A stretch of DNA of 28,315 nucleotides from assembly GCA_002367105.1 (NCBI GenBank), contig DFCS01000038.1, forward strand, positions 187,877-216,191. The letters run 5' to 3'. This DNA is from Hungatella sp. UBA3048 (lineage in GTDB: Bacteria > Bacillota > Clostridia > Lachnospirales > Lachnospiraceae). Made by a program: the position numbers and the translations under genes. Within the stretch, counting starts at the first letter, position 1; each line of letters opens with the position of its first letter. This document shows positions 23,220 to 28,315 of the stretch, one piece after another. The notes under the pieces are model-generated. The model did no database searches, was not told the origin of the DNA, and saw only the letters and a list, made by a program, of their open reading frames with translations.

Positions 23220-23816
23220 ATGAATTACTATAGCAGTCAGATAACCAGATTAATAGAAGAACTGTCCAGGCTTCCGGGTATTGGCAGTAAATCCGCGCAG
23301 CGCCTGGCATTTCATATCATCAATATGCCAGAGGAACAAGTGGCAGGTCTTGCTTCATCCATTACAGAAGCAAAACGGAATGTACGTTATTGCAAGGAAT
23401 GCTTTACCCTGACGGATCAGGAAAAATGCCCCATCTGCCAGAGTGAAAAACGCAATCATAAGGTGATTATGGTAGTGGAAGACACCAGGGACTTGGCTGC
23501 TTATGAAAAAACAGGAAAATTCGATGGCGTTTATCATGTCCTGCATGGAGCTATCTCTCCCATGCTGGGAATTGGACCTGGTGACATAAAGTTAAAAGAG
23601 CTGATGCAGAGACTGCAGGGGGATGTGGAAGAGGTGATCATTGCCACCAATTCCAGTCTTGAGGGAGAGACGACAGCCATGTATATCAGCAAGCTGATCA
23701 AACCGTCAGGAATCAGGGTTACCCGTATAGCCAGCGGGGTTCCCGTTGGAGGAGACTTAGAGTACATAGATGAGGTGACATTATTACGGGCCCTGGAAGG
23801 CCGGGTCGAACTGTAG
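23220..23816 (+). CDS. recR: Recombination mediator protein RecR
   Basis: Works with RecO (and RecF) to load RecA on gapped single-stranded DNA. The 198-residue product has a helix-hairpin-helix (LPGIGSKSAQRLAF, 18-31), a C4 zinc finger (C58, C61, C70, C73), a TOPRIM domain starting KVIMVVEDTRDL (81-92) and the C-terminal IKPSGIRVTRIASGVPVGGDL. Length equals the family norm. The ribosome binding site AGGAG is carried by the upstream 89-nt repeat. Confidence 0.97.
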   Translation: MNYYSSQITRLIEELSRLPGIGSKSAQRLAFHIINMPEEQVAGLASSITEAKRNVRYCKECFTLTDQEKCPICQSEKRNHKVIMVVEDTRDLAAYEKTGKFDGVYHVLHGAISPMLGIGPGDIKLKELMQRLQGDVEEVIIATNSSLEGETTAMYISKLIKPSGIRVTRIASGVPVGGDLEYIDEVTLLRALEGRVEL

Positions 23817-23839
23817 ATCATTTGCCTTGTTAGAGATAT

Positions 23840-23952
23840 AAGGTTGAAAGAAAAACATCCTTTAGCCTTTCGTTTACGAATAGCATGCCCCGCTTTACCG
23901 GGCATCAACGGGACAGGCAAGCATATCCGCCTGATTCATTAGGAGACAAATA
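23840..23952 (+). repeat. Two-hairpin intergenic repeat, copy 2 (diverged, 24 nt longer)
   Basis: Begins AAGGTTGAAAGAA and ends GATTCATTAGGAGACAAATA directly before ATG, as in copies 1 and 3. Hairpin 1 is kept with wobble pairs and a mismatch. The middle is replaced by a different hairpin (ATGCCC / GGGCAT), giving 113 nt instead of 89. Confidence 0.75.
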
Positions 23953-26289
23953 ATGGATAAGTACGAGTTTAATATAAAGGTTGAACAGATTAAAAAATTG
24001 GTCGGCAAAAACGACTATGATACGGCTATGAAAATAGCCGACACAATAGACTGGAAGAGAGTCCGCAACACCAATCTGCTTTCCATGGTAGCCACAATTT
24101 ATGAGAAAAATGAAGATTATCAGGAAGCCAAGGAGATCCTTCTTCAGGCTTTTGAACGTGCTCCCATTGGAAAACGTCTGCTGTATAAGCTTGCAGAGCT
24201 GGCGATCAAGGAAGGTAATATCGAAGAGGCAGAAGCTTATTATAAAGAATTTGGCGACCTGGCATCTGATGATCCAAGGCAGCAGCTTCTGCGCTTTATG
24301 ATTTTAAAAGCAAAAGGAGCACCGGCCCAGCAGCTCATCCACTCCCTGGAATCCTATACCAGTGTAGAACTGGATGAGAAATGGCTGTATGAGCTGGCTG
24401 AACTTTATAGCCTTGCGGGCATGCCTGACCGCTGTGTGGATACATGCGACCGGATCATGCTGATGTTTGGCCTTGGAAAATATGTGGACAAGGCCATGGA
24501 TTTAAAAATACAATATGCACCTCTCACCAACTACCAGATGGATCTTGTGGAGAACCGGGATAAATACGAAGCAAAGCTGCGCGCAGTTGAACAGGAATAC
24601 AGCATCGGAAGAAGGCCGAACTCAGTGCCAGAGCCAGTGCCGGAATCAGAACCAGAAGAGGAATACTATGAAGAAGAGCAGGAGTTTTACCAGGAGCCGG
24701 TCATAGAATTTGAAGAGAATCCTGGAGAGGACAATCTGGAGGCGAGGCTTCAGGAAGCTGCGGTTCAGGAGACACTGGCAAGAGAAATGTCAAAAATCTC
24801 CTATGAAGAACCCGTTATGCAGGATGAACCCAAGATGGAACGCACCAGAGTGCTGGAGGACATCCGGAGAGTGGGCCGCCCTGTAACTGCCATACCAAGA
24901 CCCGGGAGTGTCTATGCGCCTGTAGAAGAGGAGTCTCTTTTGTATCATTCGGAGCCGGTTATTGAGGAAGAGGAACCAGAAGGCCCTGGAATGGAAGAGA
25001 CTGACATCGGCGGGTATTATGACGGAGAAGCAGAATATGAAGCGCCGGATGATGCCAGAGGACAGTTCACCAGTGCAGAAGAAGATTATCAGGAATCCGG
25101 TGGTCAGCTGGAGGAAGATTTTGAATATGAAGAAAATGATTATAATCAGCCCGATGGATCATTAAATTCAACCTTAGAAGAGGAAAACGCTCCTTACGGC
25201 GATGAAGATCATCTGGAGTTTGAGGACTTATATGAGGAAGAGCAAGACGAAGACGACTTGGAGGAAACCCCAGTTCAAAACCACCTCATGATAGAAGCAA
25301 GGACTCCTGAAAAAGGACTTCAAATGGCTGTTGAAGCCTTAAAACAAATTCACAATGAAAATAACGTTAAGAATCCGGTGGCCAAAATTACTGGTTCCAA
25401 GTTATCCAACCGGGGAGTACTGGCATCCGCAGACAGGCTGGCCGGTAAAGATTTAGTCATTGAGGAAGCCGGTGATCTTACCAGAGAAGCGTTGGAAGAA
25501 TTAAATCAATTGATGGACCAGGATACAAGCGGAATGATCGTGGTTCTTATTGATAACCCAAAGCAAATGGAAACCCTTCACCAGGAGCATCCGGCACTGG
25601 CAAGTAAATTCGAGTGCATTGGAAGCGGGGAAGAAGCTCCGGTTTTCTGTGTGAGAGAAACGGTGCGGAAGGAAAAGCCGGTAAAAGTCGTTCAGAAGCC
25701 TGCCTTTAAATCTTTGACTCCTGCTTTTGATAAGAAAGACTTAAGGGAAGAATCCTACGAAGATTATGGAGATCAGGAATATAGTTATGAATCTGATTCC
25801 CTGCAGGAGAATGAATATGGGCATGCCGGAACCTATGTAAACGGAACCTATGATAATGGAACCTTTGAAAACGGCTCCTATGAAAATAGCTCCTATGAAA
25901 ACGATGATGCTTTTGAAGACGGTGTCTATGAAGACAATGATTTCTATGAAGAGAGTGAAGAATTCCGCCCATCTGTCCGGGACGAGGAAGGCCCTGGTTT
26001 TCAGGGAGAAGAAATGGATATTGATGAATTCGCCCAATATGCCTGTCGTTATGCTAATGAGATCGACTGCAGCATTACCGGAAAAAGCATGCTGGCACTC
26101 TATGAAAGAATTGAGATCATGGAAGAGGATGGAAACCCTTTAAACAGAGCCAATGCAGAAAGTCTGATTGAAGAGGCAGCTGACCGAGCGGAAAAGCCTT
26201 CCATTGGAAAACGGATTAAAGGTTTGTTTTCCTCAAAATATGACAAAGACGGCCTTCTTGTTTTAAAAGAAGAACATTTCATTTATTAA
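23953..26289 (+). CDS. TPR-domain protein with long acidic linker and degenerate AAA-like module
   Basis: 778 residues, function unknown. Residues 1-215 form helical pairs of tetratricopeptide type (DYDTAMKIADTIDWKR, DYQEAKEILLQAFERAP, NIEEAEAYYKEFG). Residues 215-440 are acidic and probably disordered. Residues about 445-575 (VAKITGSKLSNRGVLASA, KDLVIEEAGDL, MIVVLIDNPKQMETL, HPALASKF) look like the Walker-B and second-half strands of a CbxX-type AAA domain but without a Walker A motif, so I infer a non-hydrolysing derivative. Then comes a 5-residue repeat stretch rich in Tyr/Glu/Asn-Gly (about 628-668) and a C-terminal helical region ending EEHFIY. No signal peptide or membrane segment. The start uses the ribosome binding site in repeat copy 2; the HAD gene begins 15 bp after the stop. 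Confidence 0.8.
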   Translation: MDKYEFNIKVEQIKKLVGKNDYDTAMKIADTIDWKRVRNTNLLSMVATIYEKNEDYQEAKEILLQAFERAPIGKRLLYKLAELAIKEGNIEEAEAYYKEFGDLASDDPRQQLLRFMILKAKGAPAQQLIHSLESYTSVELDEKWLYELAELYSLAGMPDRCVDTCDRIMLMFGLGKYVDKAMDLKIQYAPLTNYQMDLVENRDKYEAKLRAVEQEYSIGRRPNSVPEPVPESEPEEEYYEEEQEFYQEPVIEFEENPGEDNLEARLQEAAVQETLAREMSKISYEEPVMQDEPKMERTRVLEDIRRVGRPVTAIPRPGSVYAPVEEESLLYHSEPVIEEEEPEGPGMEETDIGGYYDGEAEYEAPDDARGQFTSAEEDYQESGGQLEEDFEYEENDYNQPDGSLNSTLEEENAPYGDEDHLEFEDLYEEEQDEDDLEETPVQNHLMIEARTPEKGLQMAVEALKQIHNENNVKNPVAKITGSKLSNRGVLASADRLAGKDLVIEEAGDLTREALEELNQLMDQDTSGMIVVLIDNPKQMETLHQEHPALASKFECIGSGEEAPVFCVRETVRKEKPVKVVQKPAFKSLTPAFDKKDLREESYEDYGDQEYSYESDSLQENEYGHAGTYVNGTYDNGTFENGSYENSSYENDDAFEDGVYEDNDFYEESEEFRPSVRDEEGPGFQGEEMDIDEFAQYACRYANEIDCSITGKSMLALYERIEIMEEDGNPLNRANAESLIEEAADRAEKPSIGKRIKGLFSSKYDKDGLLVLKEEHFIY

Positions 26290-26304
26290 ATTGGAGTATG
26301 AATC

Positions 26305-27138
26305 GTGGATATTAAACTCATTGCAATAGATTTGGATGGAACCCTGTTAGACAGTAAAAAGCGACTTTCCGATGTCAACCGCCGGGCACTCATCCAATGT
26401 GTTCAAAAAGGAATATGGGTTGTTCCGTGTACCGGACGAACAGTACATGGAATACCTGAAGAAATAAAAGGCATTTCCGGAATCCGTTATGCAATTACCA
26501 CCAATGGAGCGGTCATTGAGGACATGGAAGAAAATGCAGTTATAGACACCCGGATGTTATCCCGGGAATTAGCGTTGGAGCTTTTGCACCTGGTGGAATC
26601 CTACTATGTTATGTACGATCCCTACATAGACAGACGCGGGATAACAGAACCCCGCTTTTATGAACACTTATCAGAATACGGGCTGTCGCCTGAATTACAG
26701 GAAATGGTCTTTCAGACCAGGGATGTCCATCCCAATATCATCGAATTTGTGGAAAAGAACCATAAACCAGTGGAGAAAATCAACCTGTTTTTCCCTGAAA
26801 TGGAAGAACGCGCCAGACTAAGGGCTGAATTGGAGAAAAGAGAGGATATTCTGGTCACCTCCTCCATACCAAACAATCTGGAGATCAATGCGATCGGGGC
26901 GACAAAAGGTGAAGCGATCTTAAGACTTGCTTCCCATTTAGGGCTCAGCGGAAATCAGACAATGGCAATTGGAGATGGAGAAAATGACTTTTCCATGATC
27001 CAAAAGGCAGGAATCGGAGTGGCTATGAAAAATGGAAGCAAAGAGCTCCATGCGGCTGCTGACTATATAACGGATACGAATGATGAAAACGGAGTGGCAT
27101 CAGCTATTAACCGTTTGGTATTCGGAGCAAAAGGTTGA
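26305..27138 (+). CDS. Cof-type HAD-IIB phosphatase
   Basis: Haloacid dehalogenase superfamily hydrolase, predicted to dephosphorylate small metabolites such as sugar phosphates or flavin-type cofactors; the substrate cannot be read from sequence. The 277-residue product has all four motifs: D9-L-D11-G-T (nucleophile and acid/base), T43 in CTGRT, K201 in GATKGEA, and D224/D228 in IGDGENDFSMI, with the type IIB cap in between. Start is GTG at 26305 with TTGGAG 8 nt upstream; an ATG at 26298 is too close to that site and reads only five codons. The stop codon lies inside repeat copy 3. Confidence 0.93.
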   Translation: MDIKLIAIDLDGTLLDSKKRLSDVNRRALIQCVQKGIWVVPCTGRTVHGIPEEIKGISGIRYAITTNGAVIEDMEENAVIDTRMLSRELALELLHLVESYYVMYDPYIDRRGITEPRFYEHLSEYGLSPELQEMVFQTRDVHPNIIEFVEKNHKPVEKINLFFPEMEERARLRAELEKREDILVTSSIPNNLEINAIGATKGEAILRLASHLGLSGNQTMAIGDGENDFSMIQKAGIGVAMKNGSKELHAAADYITDTNDENGVASAINRLVFGAKG

Positions 27139-27219
27139 AAGAATGATATCCTTCAACCTTGAGTTTATGAATCAACTGGATATGCTCACATATCCAGTTG
27201 ATTTATTAGGAGACAAATT
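27131..27219 (+). repeat. 89-nt two-hairpin intergenic repeat, copy 3 (before the CvpA-like gene)
   Basis: Same 89-nt length as copy 1. Hairpin 1: AAGGTTGAA / TTCAACCTT (27131-27160). Hairpin 2 is perfect: AATCAACTGGATATG-CTCA-CATATCCAGTTGATT (27170-27203). Ends ATTAGGAGACAAATT before ATG. Confidence 0.88.
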
Positions 27220-27954
27220 ATGACGAAGCTATATATGGAAAACTGGTTATCTGTAGTGGCCGGAGTTTATCTTTTGGGAATGGTCCTTTATGGCCATCAC
27301 AGAGGATTTATCCGGTTGATCGTATCAATGCTGGCGGTGGTCCTGTCGTTGACCATTGTCCGGGTTGCTTTACCCTCAGTAACGGGGTATTTAAAGGAAA
27401 ATACAGGTCTTCAGCAGACTATTTCAGAGAGCATGAAAAAATCCGTAGGTTTGGAACAGGAAGAAAATCCTTCCGGGGAAGCCTTGGAAGCTCCCTCGGC
27501 CCAGCGTATGATTATTGAAAATCTTAAGCTGCCCCAAAGTGTCAAAAACGCACTCATTGAAAATAACAACAGTGAAGTGTATCAAATGCTGGGAGTTCAG
27601 GCTTTTACAGACTATGTTGGAAACTATCTTGCAGATGTGATCCTTAATTCTGTGGGATTCGTTCTTCTGTTTGCCGCAATCTATCTGTTCTCAAGGCTGG
27701 TCATGAGGTGGCTGGATATTATCTCCAGACTTCCTATTATATCAGGAATCAATAAGATAGCAGGCGCTCTGCTTGGAGGTTTGGAAGGACTTGTATTCCT
27801 TTGGATCGCCTGTTTGCTTATCACTGCGTTCTCCGGAACCGAGTGGGGCCTTATGCTGACCCGGCAGATTGAAGCGAGTAAATGGCTGTCCTTTCTATAC
27901 ACCCATAATTTCTTGAATCTAATGGTTCTAGGGGTACTGCGTGGCTTTGTGTGA
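27220..27954 (+). CDS. CvpA-family membrane protein
   Basis: 244 residues with four predicted membrane segments: about 9-24, 31-50, 137-163 and 180-204. Between segments 2 and 3 is a soluble stretch of about 85 residues. The arrangement and the GFIRLIVSMLAVVLSL and GALLGGLEGLVFLW segments fit the CvpA family (named for a role in colicin V production; the molecular function is still unclear). A role in envelope integrity is possible. Translation starts from the site in repeat copy 3. A strong terminator follows, so this is the last gene of the dnaX-to-cvpA cluster. Confidence 0.85.
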   Translation: MTKLYMENWLSVVAGVYLLGMVLYGHHRGFIRLIVSMLAVVLSLTIVRVALPSVTGYLKENTGLQQTISESMKKSVGLEQEENPSGEALEAPSAQRMIIENLKLPQSVKNALIENNNSEVYQMLGVQAFTDYVGNYLADVILNSVGFVLLFAAIYLFSRLVMRWLDIISRLPIISGINKIAGALLGGLEGLVFLWIACLLITAFSGTEWGLMLTRQIEASKWLSFLYTHNFLNLMVLGVLRGFV

Positions 27955-27992
27955 GACAGGAATTGTACCTATCATATATTCAATTAAAACAA

Positions 27993-28038
27993 ATCTGCAA
28001 GCAAAGATGTGAGAATCTCTGCTTGCAGATCTTTTTTT
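27993..28038 (+). terminator. Strong intrinsic terminator
   Basis: Perfect 11-bp stem ATCTGCAAGCA / TGCTTGCAGAT with an inner AGAT/ATCT pairing, followed by CTTTTTTT. Confidence 0.93.
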
Positions 28039-28133
28039 AAACCACAAAATATAGAAAAATTAAGGATAAATACTTATATATAGTAGGTGTAGGATTCCTG
28101 AAAAAATTGTTTGAACAAATGGAACAAATTCCC

Positions 28134-28162
28134 TTGACAATCTCATATGGAAATGATATTAT
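28134..28162 (+). promoter_or_regulatory. First of two tandem promoters, probably rRNA operon P1
   Basis: TTGACA at 28134-28139, 17-bp spacer, TATTAT at 28157-28162, with an AT-rich upstream stretch. Confidence 0.8.
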
Positions 28163-28231
28163 AAAGACCCAGCGCGAGAGAGACTCCGTGGGCAATCAAT
28201 TAAAACAGATTGAAAAAAATAAAAAAAGTTG

Positions 28232-28260
28232 TTGACAAAAAAGCAGCCACATGATAGAAT
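28232..28260 (+). promoter_or_regulatory. Second tandem promoter, probably rRNA operon P2
   Basis: TTGACA at 28232-28237, 17-bp spacer, TAGAAT at 28255-28260. Two consensus promoters 98 bp apart are the usual design before a 16S rRNA gene in Firmicutes. Confidence 0.8.
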
Positions 28261-28297
28261 GAATGAGTTGCTGCTGAGTAAGAAAGCAACACAAACA

Positions 28298-28309
28298 GCA
28301 CTTTGAAAA
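28298..28309 (+). promoter_or_regulatory. boxA-like antitermination element in an rRNA leader
   Basis: GCACTTTGAAAA resembles the boxA of rRNA leaders and the ACTTTGAAAAC stretch commonly seen just before Firmicute 16S genes. The window ends before any 16S sequence, so the operon itself is inferred. Confidence 0.6.
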
Positions 28310-28315
28310 CAGAAG

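Noticed and set aside
26298..26315. Five-codon ATG frame in front of the HAD gene
   Set aside because: It lies 1 nt behind GGAG, too close for initiation; the GTG at 26305 has proper spacing and starts the family motif.

Overview
The window looks like a chromosomal segment from an anaerobic member of the Clostridia, most likely Lachnospiraceae (Lacrimispora or Clostridium relatives). This placement is inference. It rests on the gene order tadA - SRP RNA - dnaX - ybaB - recR, on a radical SAM activating enzyme of the anaerobic ribonucleotide reductase type, on strong AAGGAGG-type ribosome binding sites, on consensus sigma-A promoters, and on several uncharacterised proteins of a kind I associate with this family.

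Layout. (1) 1-3184: a 572-residue acidic protein of unknown function, a convergent radical SAM activase, and tadA with a strong terminator. (2) 3185-19500: an accessory island. It starts with a very large secreted RHS/YD-repeat protein (frame 3374-13282) whose signal-peptide end is cut off from the body by an in-frame TAG at 3704-3706. The protein ends in an exchangeable AT-rich toxin tip and is followed by a candidate immunity gene (13375-13905). Downstream lies what I read as a graveyard or reservoir of three displaced toxin tips, each lacking a start and each followed by its own candidate immunity gene: 16431-17266 (Imm42-like), 17557-18326 (frameshifted) and 18748-19254 (DUF3969-like). These are interleaved with one complete IS110-family element, a 3' remnant of a second copy, three copies of a short structured repeat, and a possible rhs relic. 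(3) 19507-23816: SRP RNA with promoter and terminator, a phosphofructokinase with its own promoter, then dnaX, ybaB and recR. (4) 23953-27954: a TPR/acidic protein, a HAD hydrolase and a CvpA-like membrane protein, closed by a strong terminator. (5) 28134-28315: tandem promoters and a boxA-like leader, apparently the start of an rRNA operon that continues beyond the window.

How it fits together. The conserved block tadA - SRP RNA - dnaX - ybaB - recR is known from Bacillus subtilis and relatives; here about 16 kb of contact-dependent-competition DNA separates tadA from the SRP RNA, and pfkA sits between the SRP RNA and dnaX. The RHS locus has the standard design of polymorphic toxin systems: conserved delivery body, variable tip, adjacent immunity gene, and a downstream store of orphan tip/immunity modules. 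Distinctive points are the amber codon, IS110 right ends that run directly into two different tips, a dnaX-type A AAA AAG slippery heptamer exactly where one immunity gene changes frame, and a GC-rich hairpin with the same ACT loop but different stem sequence in two repeat copies. Outside the island, an 89-nt two-hairpin element that also supplies the ribosome binding site occurs upstream of three genes of the recR-cvpA block (23131, 23840, 27131).
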